Shown piece by piece: positions 51,102-64,000 of a stretch of 64,000 bases of DNA. The notes beneath the pieces were generated by a model, which saw nothing but the letters and a program-made list of their open reading frames with translations, was not told the DNA's origin and searched no databases. Numbering within the stretch: the stretch's first letter is position 1; each line of letters starts with the position of its first letter. The position numbers and the translations under genes were made by a program. The DNA comes from Amoebidium appalachense (lineage: Eukaryota; Ichthyosporea), in the NCBI GenBank assembly GCA_963693365.1, contig CAVNZM010000002.1:13330001-13394000 (forward strand). The letters run 5' to 3'.

Positions 51102-54100
51102 GGGGAGGGGGGGGGGGGGGGGGGGTTAGGGAAATGCAGCAGTTGCTTAAGGACATTTTGTGTAAATGCACACATCTGTGTTTGGTGTGGTACTTGCAGC
51201 ATAGTGTGCGTGTGTGCATGGAAGTGTACGTCTGCACAGTGCGCGTGTGAATGTACGTGTGCATGTGTGTGTGTGTCTTCTTGTGTGAGCGCTCGAGTGC
51301 ACTCCCATTTGCAAGTTGGAGCTATAGTGCTGTGTGCGCGTTCACAGTAATTTCGCCGAAGACTTAAGCCCAGAAATGCAAAGAGAGGTGTGCGTGTAAC
51401 CCGTGGCTAGCGAATGCATGTGGTGCATGTTATTTCCAGCACTCATCCATAAGGGTGTCGGCACAGGTGGCCTGCTTTCCAATAATCTCGCGCCTGAAAC
51501 TTTGTTGCCCATCTCTCCTCGTCCCCTCCACCCGTCCTGGCCCACCCCCCGCCCCCCGGCCCCCCCGCCCCACCACGGCCACCACCACCATCACCACCCT
51601 TCTTCTAACTCCCTTTCCCCGCTTCATGTTTTTCTTGCCGGGGCGTACCTTTGTGCCGTAGCTGCTTTTGAGAGTTGTGCAAAATAGCCTCGAGGAAAAC
51701 TTTACAAGTGTCGTGAACGGCGACTGGGGCTTCAACTGATTAAGTTTTACCACGCCGGTTTGTTCTTACATGCTCACCAATGATTTCAGAGCAGGAGTGA
51801 AAGAAAGGAAGTGAAATATGATACCTGTTTGGTTGCATATAGAGAAGACCCTTATGTATGGTTTGCACTCTCTCTCTTTGGTCTCACAAGAAACGGGGCA
51901 TGTTCAGTGTCACACAGACCTGGAAAAAAAGTTTAAGAATTTTTGGCCAGCTGCTGATTGGTGCAGTAAAAAGCGTGGTGAATCCCCCAACACCTACCTT
52001 ATTATGGGGACTTGTCAAACTTTGTGAAATAATGCTCCTGGAACATCGGTACCATGCTTCGACGTGCATGCTAATAGATGTTTTTGAATATAATTTAATA
52101 TTATTTAGACCAAATCTTAGGGTAAATAAATTAACCCTAAACTGGAGTCTCTCAAATCATTATGTTTACTTCTACTTGGCACATACTCTTCGCATATAGA
52201 GGTTTTAGGGGATCTGCGTGGCTCACCAACTGACCAATCAACAACAGCATAGGGCCACACTGTACGCAGCGTGACCGTTTTCCATGTTTTGCAAGTCAAC
52301 GCACTACACAGTGCGCATGCGGCCCGAGAAACGAGCTCGAGTATGCCATAGTAAGACACGCCTGGCACGGACGGGCAGTGACACGCATATGCTTTTGTTT
52401 ATAAACGTGGTATCAAATCCGCAGTCGAATTCACGGTGCAAACATACTACTTATATATCAGAAAGTTATGTGCCAGGCCGTGCCATTGCCACGTGCACGT
52501 GTGTGCACACGGTGTGTTCGTGTCATGATCAGTGCTATTTTCGTGTGAACGACATTCATATAAGGGGTTGTGTTGTATGCTGCAATGGAAATGCTAATGG
52601 GGCATATTAGTTTGTGTGTGTACTGTGGTGCCGAAGTATATTTTACAATGCCGGGGTGGTTTCCTATCTATGAAATGTGCACAATCCACAATAATATTGA
52701 TGTAGCCAACGTACACGGTGTACACGCCCCACTGCACTGGTGTATGTTTGCATGGATGCGCATGTATTTGCCTACTGGTCGTGTGTGTACCTGTGAGTTC
52801 CTTTGGACGTGGCGCCGGCCCTGCTTGCACTATGGGATGACCCCACATATCTATTTTGCTATTCATAACGCAAGTTGTCCGTTGATGCAAGCATATAGAG
52901 GTATGTACGCACATATTATGCATACGTGACGATGTCTGTGCGGACCTGAGTATGAGCGTATCTGTGTGTGCGCGTGTGTGTGGTGGGGGAGGTGGAAGAG
53001 AGGGATGGATGGAGGGAGAGTGTTCTGCTCGTTTCTGTGCGCCACTATGATAGAGCATTGATATTGGGCTGAGTAGCCTAGTATAGACTGAACCATCTGA
53101 TCAGGATGTCAATGGTGCACTCGTGTGCATGGACATGTGCTCAGTTGGGCATGGTGCACATGCTGAAGTGTACCGACCGTCATCGCCTCTTTTTCTGTCT
53201 ATTTTCAGCCCCCCAGCTTCGTTGACCAGGCTTTATTCTTCAAAATCCTCAAAGGCCACCTCGCGTAATGAAGTATTTACTAACGTGCAAAGCTGAAGAA
53301 TCTGCTGATGCAGAAGGAAAACTAAGGCAGCATCTCAGCAGTGATTATGAGTACACGCTTTACTCGTATCGATGATATCTAATCGTTTTTATACGGCCTC
53401 CTATTCTCAGCTTTCAGTGACGAGAAGGCTCAGGTTGTGCACCGTCCGTGCCTGAGTCCAGTTTGAGGTGTCCTCGCGCCGCGTGCACGTCACTCGCAGC
53501 AGCCTGCAGGCTGCGCCATGATCGAGACTCGAGAGGCTGCTTACTGATAACATCATTGTGTTTGCGCAATCGGCTTTATGATTGGCGGGCAGCGCATTCC
53601 AATATCCTTACAATGATTGACAAATAACGTGACTTTTATTCAATCAGACCTTTCTTTTTTCAGGATTGTAACAGATTTAAAGGCTCAATACAGACTCCTT
53701 GAGGTCATAATCTTATAAAATCAATATACATATATTAATGCAATTAATTATATCTTTAAAACCCTACACCTATAAATGAATATGCAATGATGTTATATCA
53801 AGTAACCCTGACTTGGTCTACTAGTAGAGCACAATCCAACCAATAGAACAGCTCCAAATTTTAATGCTTGTTGCCGCCTGCTGTGAGCCATGGGGTACAC
53901 TTTGGCGCACCCATTCTTGCATTCCTCGTTGTAACAAGCTGTGTTCCTGTTCCTGAGTGTTCCTGCCTACCCGCCGCTCCTTTACACCGTACTGAGTCTT
54001 ACTACACTCTCCCCAATGCACGACTTAGAAACACTGCGAAAAGACTATTAACGTGCCTCTTCGCATTTGAAACTTGGGCAGAGTTGACACGACTTTAGGG

Positions 54101-54331
54101 CGGGTAGACGGCTAGGCTTGGACGTGCCAAGGAATAGTAGCTGCTTGCAACACGTGCACGTGGTTTGGCACGTGCACGGTACCAAACGGTGCAGACTTAT
54201 CCCTTGAGCAGAGTATACATGACAACTGTGGTTGTGTGCACACGGTTAATTTTTAACCACGGTTTGGCTTTCTTGTTTACTGCTGCTTGGCCAGACATCA
54301 GCCAAGTCGGTGTGGCTACCAGTTCGCTGCC
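51014..54331. other. Divergent region upstream of PLD and PAQR
   Basis: After a G-run patch (51070-51125) the DNA is largely unique and free of simple repeats. A possible PLD 5' exon is at 51650-51749. On the minus strand TATAAAA lies at about 53388. On the plus strand a 20-codon acceptor-plus-frame ending in TAA lies at 53209-53268. CCAAT and ATTGG motifs recur (51947, 52225, 53590). No gene could be confirmed. Confidence 0.5.
51650..51749 (-). CDS. Possible 5' exon of the phospholipase D gene
   Basis: An open minus-strand stretch ends at a good donor (TACGGCACAAAG then GTACGC) in the phase needed by the next PLD exon at 51013 (phase 0). It would add a segment ending in LFCTTLKSSYGTK before GNMFLDGWL. 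There is an in-frame TAA just upstream near 51770 and no ATG in the stretch, so it must either be spliced from a further exon or be 5' UTR. The residues are not typical of known PLD N-termini. Low certainty. Confidence 0.25.
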
Positions 54332-55015
54332 ATGATCAAGCTGTGTGGATGCACCCCGTCAAACCTCCGGGTGCAGGCCGGTTGGAATCTGGTGTGCGCC
54401 AAGGACGCTAACCCACACGCCGTGGTGCCCCATATAGAGTATGTGCCTGCCTTTGTGCAAGGAATGAAATATTGGATGCTGGCTGCCAAGCACTAACACA
54501 ACCACACACACGCAGATGCACAGACGAGCACCTGCACAAACACAGACCCACGTTTACACATGCCCACACAGACACACACGGACACGTCCACACAGACACG
54601 CGCCAACGCAGTAATCTGCGATAGGTGCAGGTTGGCTCTATTTAGAAACGCCGAAACTTCCTCCTCAAGAAACGATTCTTTGTAGACACCGAACCCCCAT
54701 GAGAAAGGATACCAAAACGAAAATTTCTGGACTGTGGTATAGCAGGAGGCATAAAGGCACACACTTTTCGCATACCCCTGCATTTGTAAACTTGTTATCG
54801 GTACACACTTGAAGCATACAGCGCTGCTAGCACATGTGGCACAAGCCCCCCAAAACACAAACGACCCATGAATTAGCTGTGTGTTGACGGGTTGTATTGC
54901 AGCCATGGCTACCCAAAGGTGCGATCGTTGGGCGAATGCTTCCAGTCTGTCTTCTGGATACACAATGAGGTGGGTGCACGAGAGGCTACCGGACAGGGAG
55001 AGGGTGTGCGTGTGT

Positions 55016-55058
<43 letters not shown>

Positions 55059-55187
55059 CTGTCTTAGGGGGGGGGGGGGGGGGGTTCTAACAGCAGTGGG
55101 GAGCAGACAGTCAACACGTGGTCCCACCTATTGGGCTTTGCGGCTTTTGTCGTGCTCATGGTTCTCACAGGTAGGCACCGTGTGTGT

Positions 55188-55226
<39 letters not shown>

Positions 55227-55659
55227 TGTGTGTGTCTGTGTCTGTGAATGCGTCTGTGTCTGTGTCTTGTGTCTGTGTGTGCTGACGACAATTTTGTTCG
55301 CGTTGGCTGTGTATACTGCTTGACGGAAGGAAGCCGAGAACTATACTACAGAAAGTCGTAGCAGCTGACTTAACCTACTCAGGACCATCATATTTAACCG
55401 TCCCAACCAAACTTTAAATGGGTGATAAAAGCAGAACTGAGCCTAAAACCAAATGTAAACGCGGAACTAGGAATAATAATACGAAATGAAAATAATGCAT
55501 AGCCAAACAGAAAGGTTTCGCCAGCCAAAGAATTGGAAAGGTGGCATCTCTGTGGCCACTGAATTTTCGGGCTGAAATCGACAAATTGACGTATTCTTTT
55601 TCATCTTTTGCTGGGCGAAAGTTGTGTGCTCGAAACCTAAACAAACTTCGCCATTACCC

Positions 55660-55699
<40 letters not shown>

Positions 55700-57489
55700 T
55701 CAGAGCAAGAAAGGAGTGCTCACAACGTGGAAAAAGGAGCATGCTGAATGTGTTACGTTACGTTTCTGAGGGTTTAAATGGTTGGGGTTTGGTTCTAGAA
55801 CGGTGGCCACGTCAGATGTGGTAGGTTTGCCCGTGCTCACATAATAAGGGTTGGTGGCGGTGCAGGGATGCAGATACGGGACCGGCCACCCACCGACCAG
55901 GCCGTACTGATGCTGTTCTTTGCATGTGCCTGTGGATGCTTCCTGCTGAGCGCCATCTACCACATGCTCAAGGCACACACGTACACCACATACCGTGTGG
56001 TACGTGTGTGTGTGTGGGTGGGTGGGTGGGTGGGTGGGTGGGTGGGTGTTTTACGTGTGTGTGTGTGTGTGTGTGTGTGTTGTGTCTGTGTTTGCCTCTG
56101 TGTGTGTACGAGGGGAGGTGTATGTGTGTGTGTTAAAGGGGGTTCTTTTAGCATTTCGGGCCGGGTCGGGTCAGAGGGGATTCTAGCAACATGATTGGCG
56201 TGCTGCGCATCAGCTGCGCACCATCGTTTTGCCGGCAGCAAGGTACAGATGCTTCATAAAACAACAAAAAAGAAAAAGAAAAGGGAAAAAAAAGAAATAC
56301 AGAAGGGGATAATAATAATAAAGCGTTAGAAAGAAGGGTGCAGTTCATATCATGATTTATATGCTGAACAAATGGCTTGACCCGGAAGTGCTGAAATGGG
56401 GACAATTAATCGGCCTAAAGGAAACCCCCTTTAAGAAGTGGGCTGGTGTGTGTGTGTGTGTGTGTGTGCGTGTGTTTGGGGGGGATGGGGGGGGGAGGTA
56501 TGGAAACGTGTGTGTGTTGGGGGGGGAGAGGGGGAATGCTGCTGAGGTTTTGGGGTCACAGGCGATGACGTTGGACTATGTGGGCATCTTTGTAATGATC
56601 CTCGGTTCCTTCCTGTCCGGCTTGCACTTTGAGTTTTACTGCGACCACCAGGTAGGGTTGCCTGCCTGCCTGCCTGCCTGCCTGCCCGCCTGCCTACCTA
56701 CCTGCCGGCCTGCCTGCCCTTCCTTGCCACTCACACCTTTGCACAGTGGCGGACCATCTACCAGACAGGCATAGCGGGCCTATGCCTGGCCGGTGGCTTC
56801 TTGACCTTTGTGCCTCAATTCGACAACCCAAAGGTGAGAAAAAATGGCTACTGGAAGGCCTCGTTTACGTTTTCATCTGCTTGTGTGTGTGTGTGTGTGT
56901 GGTGGTGGTGGTGGTGGGTGGGTGGGGGGAAGGGGGGGGGGGGGGGGGGGGGGGGGGGAGGGGGGTTTTGGGGGGAGGGGGGGGGGGGGGGGGAGACGGG
57001 AGGTGACGGGCAGGGGTAAGGGGGGGTTGGATATATCGGAACTGACAAAGGGGGTTTATGGCAGTGTCACCGGCTGCGTGTGGGGGTCTATGTGACCACG
57101 GTGGCATTTGCGCTGCTACCCATGGCACACGTTATCCTGATGGGCCAAGGTGGGTGACGTGTGTTGTGGCATGCACACACTGGGATTGGGAAGGGGGGCC
57201 GGGGAAGGGGAGGGGGGGGGGGGGGGGGGCGGGGTTTTTTTTTGGGGGGGGGGGGGATACGTTCAACCAGCGAAAAGTTGGTATTGAAGTGTATGGCAGA
57301 CAGGCGGGAGGGGGAAGATTGTTTATGAGGGTTTATTTTGTGTGACACTTGAAGAGGAATGTGGGGTCATTGGACCAAAACTGCGAAACACAAAGGGTGG
57401 TGATCGATTGGTGCCGTGATGGGTAAGGTCAGAAGGTATATGTATTGTGACCACATTACTTTGTACACGGAAACCCATGCCTGTGGCCT

Positions 57490-57543
<54 letters not shown>

Positions 57544-57706
57544 ACACCACCTCTCCACCAAAACTGTACACACACATGAAAAGAAAAAATGCCAAGAGAA
57601 CACACGTATTGTCCAGCTACACAGACACACACACGCTCTAGCCACACACACACACATACCAACTCCCTCACACATACACAGACTTAACACACACATGCAC
57701 ACACAA

Positions 57707-57737
<31 letters not shown>

Positions 57738-57738
57738 A

Positions 57739-57805
<67 letters not shown>

Positions 57806-57933
57806 AAACACACAGTTGAGCGTACGTTCAAGTGGTTGGTGCTGCTGGGCCTGTACGGTGCTGGTGCGCGGGTCTACACCTCACAGTTCCCAGAGAGATA
57901 CTACCCTGGTCGCTTCGACATATTGGTGAGTGT

Positions 57934-57972
<39 letters not shown>

Positions 57973-58630
57973 GGTGGGTGGGTGCCTGTGTGTGTGTGTG
58001 TGTGTGTGGGTGCCTGTGTGTGTGCGTATGCGCGTATGCGCGCACGCGTGTGTGTGTGTTTGCGTGTGTACATGTGGGTGTGGGTGCGTGTTGGTGTGTG
58101 TGCGTGTTGGCACGACGAGTGGAATGGGTTACTGACTGGGATGGGCATAGCTTGCCAGCCACCAACTATGGCATCTGGCCGTGCTTCTAGCAGGTGGGTG
58201 GGACGATGCCGTTTGGGGCGCCTCGTGGGAGGAGGGGGGGGGGGGGGGGGGAGGGGGGGGGGGGGGGGGGTTGAGGGGGAGCGGAGGGGTAGGGCTGGGG
58301 CTGGGACTGAGGCTGTGAGAATACAGAGACGCTGTGCACATCTTGGACCATGCTTAATGGACAGCACACGGCAGACTTTGCACAGAGCACACACAAAGAG
58401 TATGCATCACAAGCAGAGCCCATTCTCTGAGTGGACAGATGTTATCCATAGTACTCGAGATTCAAACCGTTCATCTAGCATGCGAAACCCTTGGGGTGCC
58501 CCCGGGGGGGGGGGGGGGGGGGGTAGCATGAGTCCGTGTGCTGACAGGGTGTGTGTTCGCAGCGTGCTGGCAGTACCACCTGCTGAGGTTGCTGCAAGCA
58601 GAGGTGGCCCACATGACTTGCAGCCAATAG
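54332..58630 (+). CDS. PAQR3: PAQR-family seven-transmembrane protein, PAQR3-like
   Basis: About 301 aa in 10 exons: 54332-54489 (end uncertain), 54903-54969, 55107-55170, 55866-55999, 56562-56651, 56747-56833, 57065-57149, 57816-57925, 58151-58193, 58563-58630 (stop TAG). Phases of exons 2-10 close. PAQR/CREST motifs are present: [18 protein letters not shown] then SHLLGF, SAIYHML (Ser and His of the metal site), [18 protein letters not shown] (Asp), and [13 protein letters not shown] (HxxxH). [10 protein letters not shown] and the ending match PAQR3 better than the adiponectin receptors; PAQR3 is a Golgi protein that tethers Raf kinase (animal knowledge, not shown here). Exon 1 ([16 protein letters not shown]) fits the PAQR pre-helix region but has no GT donor; a GC donor after 54489 keeps the phase. 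The gene hosts an inverted-repeat element at 56133. Confidence 0.9.
56133..56434. mobile_element. Inverted-repeat MITE-like element, copy B (302 bp) flanked by TTAA
   Basis: Left end TTAAAGGGGGTTCTTTTAG; right end in reverse complement TTAAAGGGGGTTTCCTTTAG. Inner GGGCCGGGTCGGGTC on the left pairs with GACCCGG near the right. TTAA is at both borders (56133-56136, 56431-56434). Internal sequence is A-rich and non-coding. Lies in the PAQR intron before the exon at 56562. Confidence 0.65.
58370..58475 (+). repeat. Dispersed repeat, copy 2
   Basis: Counterpart of the segment at 48480-48595, in the PAQR intron 58194-58562. Same orientation on the plus strand and no shared flanking sequence. Confidence 0.45.
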
Positions 58631-58935
58631 CGGCACATTAGGACTACCATATATGGATACGAGCACACGACTACCATGTATGGATGGATATTTGCACATT
58701 CTCCCGGCTGGCCCGGGATATCCATATTAGTAGGACCCACCCACATCGTTCCCCCACTCCCCACACGCACGCTCAGACATGCACACACGTGCACACACTG
58801 GTATGCGCGTGCGGCCTGCACGCACACTCAAGCACACACACAGACACACACACACATACACACACGCATGCACACACAGACACACACACACACACACACA
58901 CAGACACACACACACACACGCACACACACACGCAC

Positions 58936-58977
<42 letters not shown>

Positions 58978-59752
58978 CACAACACGTTAATTGAATGAGG
59001 ATGGGACGGTGGGGACGAGTCCGGTGGCCGGTATAATGCGTTGATTGCCTTCAGCCACACACCCCACATGAACACTTGTCAGGTGCATGGGGAGTCTCGC
59101 TGGCAACACGTTTTTTTGAACAGATTTCTTTTCTTTGAAGTCGATTTCTAATTAGTATCGATTCCTAGTTCGTAATTTTTATAAGCATCTTTTTTAATGG
59201 GTCTAGTCTTCAATTTTCTCTCCGCCTGGAATGTACAGTACGTAAACTCTTAAGTCTGGCGAAATAGAAAGAATGGAAATAGAAGATCCCCTGTTCACTG
59301 TTTTGAGCATAATATGTTGAAATTTAACTGTTAAATCTTTAAAAACTTCGCAAGCACTTCCGGGAAGCCCATAAAAATGGGTTTATGCCCGTAATGTTCC
59401 GTGATGCAAGGCCATGTGCATATATGTGCCCAACGTTTAGGCCAAAACCTGTGTTTGCAGCCATCATAACACAAACATCTGCACATCTACATGTGGCTAC
59501 ATGTACCCTTCGAAGCAACCTATGATGCCCACCGGGAATCTCTCGATCATGCCCAGTGATTGCCCCTGCCTCCTTTTCTTTTTGCAAAGGCTTCCCCCCT
59601 CCCCCTCCCCCCCCCTCCCCCCTTCCCCCCCCGGCGCACGGACACATACTCACACCCATCCACACACACACACACACACCCCCCCCCCCCCCCCCCCCCC
59701 TCCACACATACACACACGTGGCACACACCAACACACACGTACACACGTGCGC

Positions 59753-59815
<63 letters not shown>

Positions 59816-60437
59816 CCACACACACCACCCGTAACACCCCGGCCTCTTCCACCAATTCAAGAGATTGCAAGATAAGCTTCACCTAGTAGGACACCATCTT
59901 TATTCGAATATCCCTTTGTATAAGCATTTGCGACATTGGTCCCGGAGCTTGAACCAAGCTAAGTTCAATATTAATACATTTCCGAGGCTAAACTCATTGA
60001 CAAGTGGTTAGAAATGTGCGCACAGTCACAGAGAAGTTGACATCAATCTTGCCATGGAGGTTGAAAATGTACCTACTTCAAATAAAAGCGCTTGTTATCA
60101 AACCTGTAAATATACAAGACAGCCTTGTACATAATATCATGTTCACTCCTTCGGCCAAGCCAGTCCAATAATAATCTGCTTCAAAGCAGTCCGGGCAGAG
60201 TCTTAGACTTCAATAAATCCCCATACTAGTCCCCATTACACATTCAACTATTGCTGCCCGCCCCCTCCCCCCCCCCCCCCCCCCCCCCTCCCCCCCCTCC
60301 CCCCCCTCCCCCCCCCTTCTCCAAAGGGTATCACAGACATGACCCTTGTAACCTGATGTTACCACCCCTCGCCACCCCATCGTGTTCTTAACAACGGGTC
60401 GGCTTGCACACGGCAATACGACTTGTAGTGGTCCCAC
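58631..60437. other. Convergent intergenic region PAQR / SUGP1
   Basis: CCATATATGG at 58647, (CA)n at 58900-58975, unique AT-richer DNA 59090-59560, C-runs with (CA)n 59600-59825, then unique DNA. On the minus strand AATAAA (plus TTTATT at about 59889) could be a distal SUGP1 poly(A) signal. No coding exon seen. Confidence 0.5.
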
Positions 60438-60485
60438 TCAGTACGGCCGGCGTGGATTGTTCTGTACATGTACAAGGACAGTTAG

Positions 60486-60526
<41 letters not shown>

Positions 60527-61104
60527 CCAAAAAAAATTAATAATAAAAAAAGACCGCCAGTAGGGAATACGTACGAAAGGGTTCGGGCGGTATCTGTAGG
60601 CCAGCATCATGCGCTTGCGGTAGAGCTCAAAGTCATCGTCATCTTCCTTCACCTGCACCCAGCCCACCATACGTCAGCACACGTGTCCCCTATCTATATT
60701 TCATCCAACTCCCCCTCCCACCAAAACACACACACACACACGCAACACACACATACAAACACGCCAAGGAAAAATTACACACACCCAGATATGCATGGGC
60801 AAACATGTACACACGCACACACACACGCACACACGCACGCACGCACACAATATACACAGACACAAGCGGTGTTGAACACACACACCGAGATACACACGCA
60901 CCGATACACCAGGGGTTTACGCTGTTTACTTGAGGCACAGGACCTAGACACTAGACACACGGACACACGGACACACAGGACACACACACACACACACACA
61001 CACAGTGTACCCACCTCCTCTGGCTTCTCTGTGCCCAGGCCCTCTGCTGCTGTCTGGCCCCTGTAAGCAGTCCCGTCAGCCTTGCTCCCCAATGCTTTCA
61101 TCCC

Positions 61105-61135
<31 letters not shown>

Positions 61136-61464
61136 AAAAAAAAAAAAAAAAAACCCACCACCACACACACATTCAGGCAACGACAGACAACCACACCCAC
61201 ACACATCCACCACCCTCCCCCCCCCCCCCCCCCCCCCAACCCCCCCTAAATACACACATCCAGCCCCCCCCCCCCCCCCCCCCCTCCCCCCCCCCCCCCT
61301 CCCCTCCCCCCCCCCCCCAAACACACACTCACAGATGCACCGAAAAACATGCAAACACACACCTGACCACGGGTGCCGTGATGCCCTGCCCCTGTGCCCC
61401 CAGGCCTTGGCCCTCCTTCCAGCCAGTCTTTGCCAGCAGCTTGTACCTGCACCCACCGTCAGCC

Positions 61465-61498
<34 letters not shown>

Positions 61499-62817
61499 AC
61501 CCCCTTCCTCCCCTCCCTCCCCCCCTCTCCCTCCCTCCCTCCCTCCCTTTCCTTTCCTTCCCTCCCTCCCCCCCTTCTCCCCGGGGTGTGTGTGTGTGTG
61601 TGTAGAGATTTAGGTATTTATGTTACCCGATGTTATTGCTGGTGATTTTGTGCTGTTGGTAGTCGCTCTCATCAATATCACTGCCGGAGGTCTTGTTGCG
61701 CACTGCTTGTGCCTTGCGCATGAACCTGTGAGTTGGGGTTAGACATGTACTGTGTGCATGCTGTGTGTACTGTGTGCATGCTGTGTGTACTGTGTGCACC
61801 ATGCTGCCTGTACTGTGTTTTTGTGTACTGTGTACATGCTATGCGTACTGTGTGCATGCTATGCGTACTGTGTGCATGCTATGCGTACTGTGTGCATGCT
61901 GTGCGTACTGTGTGCATGCTATGTGTACTGTGTGCATGCAGGCTATGCGTACTGTGTGCATGCTGTGTGTACTGTGTGCATGCTAAATGCACTGTGCATA
62001 TGCTATGTGCAAGTACACACATGCGGGCACACGTACATACATATGTGTGTACGTGCAGGCATGGTTTCCGTCCAATTCAGTGTGTGCATGTGAACCAGCA
62101 CACCCACGCCTACATGCACAAAGATACGGGCACGCAGGCACACGTACTTTTATCCAGATCCGTGCACATACGCAACAGATAAACCGGAACCCACACACAT
62201 CCACCGACATTAACACCTCAACAGTTACCCCCCAACCCCCCACCCCCTCCCCCGTCACCCAAACCACCACCTTCCCCTCCGACAACCCCTCCCCCCCCCC
62301 CCCCCCCCCCCCTTCCCCTCCACCCCGCCCGCTCGCCTGCCCGCCGTGCCCACCCCACCCACACACAAACTCCCCAACCACACAGACCCACACCCACACT
62401 CATCACCCAGGAGCCCGCTCATACCCACACGATAGGCCCTCCAAGCTCCCCCTCTTTCCATCCCCACCGAGCGGTGTACACAAGCACATGACGTCAGCAA
62501 GCACAAGTACTCTCTCATATACACACCCAACCACCACATCCTACACCCTGTATCCCCCCCCCCCCCCCCCCCCCCTCCCCCCCCCCCCCCCCCCCCCCCC
62601 CAAAAAAAAACAAAAAAACAACACAAGCTACACAAACACACCCACAGAGCACACATGCATGCATCACACATACATACCTACACCAGCACACGCACATGAA
62701 TTACTCACACACCCACATGAGAACACACATACTCACACACCACACGTACACACCGCATCAGAGCACACACAAATCACAGGTACATTCGTACATGACACCC
62801 ACACACACGCGCATACA

Positions 62818-62861
<44 letters not shown>

Positions 62862-63382
62862 ACCCTCACCCTCACTCACCCACACATCCACCCACCCCCC
62901 CACACACACATGCACACGCACTTCTCCAGTTCCTCCTTAGGTAGATAGTCAGCCAGATGGTGTTTTCCAGCGGCTGCCTCCGTCAGCACACGTGCCTGCG
63001 CTGGAACTCACACACGTGAGCTTCCACCCAGGTACACTGAGCACACAATACCCCCCCCCCCCCCCCCCCCCCCCCCCAAATCACCAACCACCATCACACA
63101 CACATACACACACGGCTGCCACTACTCCCCTCCCCTTCTGCAAATTCCCCTCGCTGCCCTCCCCATCCTCCCCATTGCTTGAGCCAACAATGAACTACAA
63201 AAGACACACTATACACATGAACAGACACCGAAATCCAGACACAATAATAAGGCACACCAGTAATGAAAGACCACAAGCAGAAAGAAGCTTCAAAAGACCT
63301 TTTTGCCACGGTGCACACACACGCGCGCGTGCGCGCGCGCGCACACACACACACACACACACATACACACACAGGCGCGCGT

Positions 63383-63415
<33 letters not shown>

Positions 63416-63777
63416 CACACCTACCCTCGGTCATAGCCATCTCCTCTGCCCGTTTCCTGTGCAGGGCTGCCGCCTTTTCTCTCTCCTCGTCAGAGTCATC
63501 TCTGTGTTCCCCGCCACCCCTGTCAGTCCAACTAACCAACCCCCCCCCCCCCCCCCCCCCCTTTCCCCCGCACTCTCTTTTTCTCTACAGTTCCCTCTCA
63601 AAAAGTGTGGGAAACAAAAATGTATCTTTGCACACTCTGTGACAACTGAACTTCATCTTTTCGTCAAAACATCCCCCTCCCCCTCCCCCTCCACCCCCCA
63701 CAGCCCCTCCCTCCCCCCTGCAACCGCCGTAAACCAACCCACCCTCGACCCCCTCCCCCCCCACCCCCCCCCCCACC

Positions 63778-63811
<34 letters not shown>

Positions 63812-64000
63812 ATTACCCTTTATCCACACACCCTCCAACCCCCACCCTCATCCCATGCCGACCTCCCCTCCCCCTCCCCACCTTCCCCTCTCTTCATTCC
63901 AAATGAACACATACCCTCCTCCCCGTTGCCTCTGCTTCTTTCGTGGTGCCTCCAACCCCACCCCCACACCCACATCCGTGACTGGATTTTCCACCCAGCC
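60438..64000 (-). CDS. SUGP1: SURP/G-patch splicing factor SUGP1 (SF4), 3' part
   Basis: Eight minus-strand exons are visible: >64000-63915, 63501-63425, 62973-62922, 61725-61627, 61446-61363, 61060-61015, 60652-60575, 60461-60438 (stop TGA). All phases close. The protein part reads: basic RKKQRQRGGG, acidic DDSDEEREKAAALHRKRAEE, HHLADYLPKEELEKFMRK, the G-patch (IGYKLLAKTGWKEGQGLGAQ, GITAPVV), and the SUGP1 C-terminal block DDFELYRKRMMLAYRYRPNP plus NNPRRPY. The last block is nearly diagnostic of SUGP1. The family works with SF3B1 in branch-site recognition, recruiting a DEAH helicase through the G-patch. The SURP modules should lie beyond the window. The C-terminal eight codons are a separate 24-nt exon. 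Confidence 0.92.
61745..61990. repeat. 20-bp minisatellite
   Basis: About twelve copies of a unit like TACTGTGTGCATGCTATGCG, some shortened, in a SUGP1 intron directly upstream (sense) of the exon at 61725. Confidence 0.85.

Noticed and set aside
52570-52929. 119-residue plus-strand frame starting MLYAAMEMLMGH
   Set aside because: Odd composition (many Met, His, Cys, Trp), no recognised motif, and no promoter or splice support. Likely chance.

Overview
The window is nuclear DNA of an intron-rich eukaryote. It carries eight protein genes, nearly all cut into many short exons, and the introns are made largely of simple-sequence DNA: (TG)n, G-homopolymers and their complements. No operon, rRNA, tRNA or CRISPR was seen. 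The lineage cannot be fixed from the sequence. A GCN5 with a PCAF-type N-terminal domain and a PAQR3-like receptor point toward the animal side of the tree, while the phospholipase D is of the C2-containing, plant type. A protist or alga-like unicell is my inference only.

Layout: (1) + strand, 385-2459, last six exons of a coiled-coil protein. (2) + strand, 3910-15797, complete GCN5/PCAF histone acetyltransferase, 21 exons. (3) - strand, 18722-16719, mitochondrial ribosomal protein bL33m, 3 exons. (4) + strand, 19511-20701, an intronless secreted Cys-rich/Pro-Thr-rich protein. (5) + strand, about 22133-35177, NFX1-type zinc-finger protein with RING and R3H domains, about 26 exons. (6) - strand, about 51013-37074, C2-phospholipase D, 21 exons. 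(7) + strand, about 54332-58630, PAQR-family seven-helix receptor closest to PAQR3, 10 exons. (8) - strand, from beyond 64000 to 60438, 3' part of the G-patch splicing factor SUGP1/SF4.

Exon borders were set by hand from conserved protein motifs, GT(GC)/AG sites and reading-frame phase; all internal phases of genes 2, 3, 5, 6 and 8 close. The genes are ordinary housekeeping or regulatory functions (chromatin, translation, lipid signalling, splicing) and do not look like one pathway.

The unusual content is the introns. Most start with a donor fused to a (TG)n array, continue with a 20-45 nt G-run on the sense strand, and end with a TGCTGAC/CTAAC-like branch site only about 10-20 nt before AG, with no pyrimidine tract. 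Two introns carry minisatellites that look seeded by a splice site: 19 copies of a 26-bp unit starting at the NFX1 donor, and 12 copies of a 33-bp unit spreading from the acceptor of a PLD exon. A likely non-autonomous inverted-repeat transposon family (two copies) and an exact 53-bp duplication ending 3 nt before the GCN5 start codon are further points of interest. Homopolymer lengths may be affected by sequencing or assembly.
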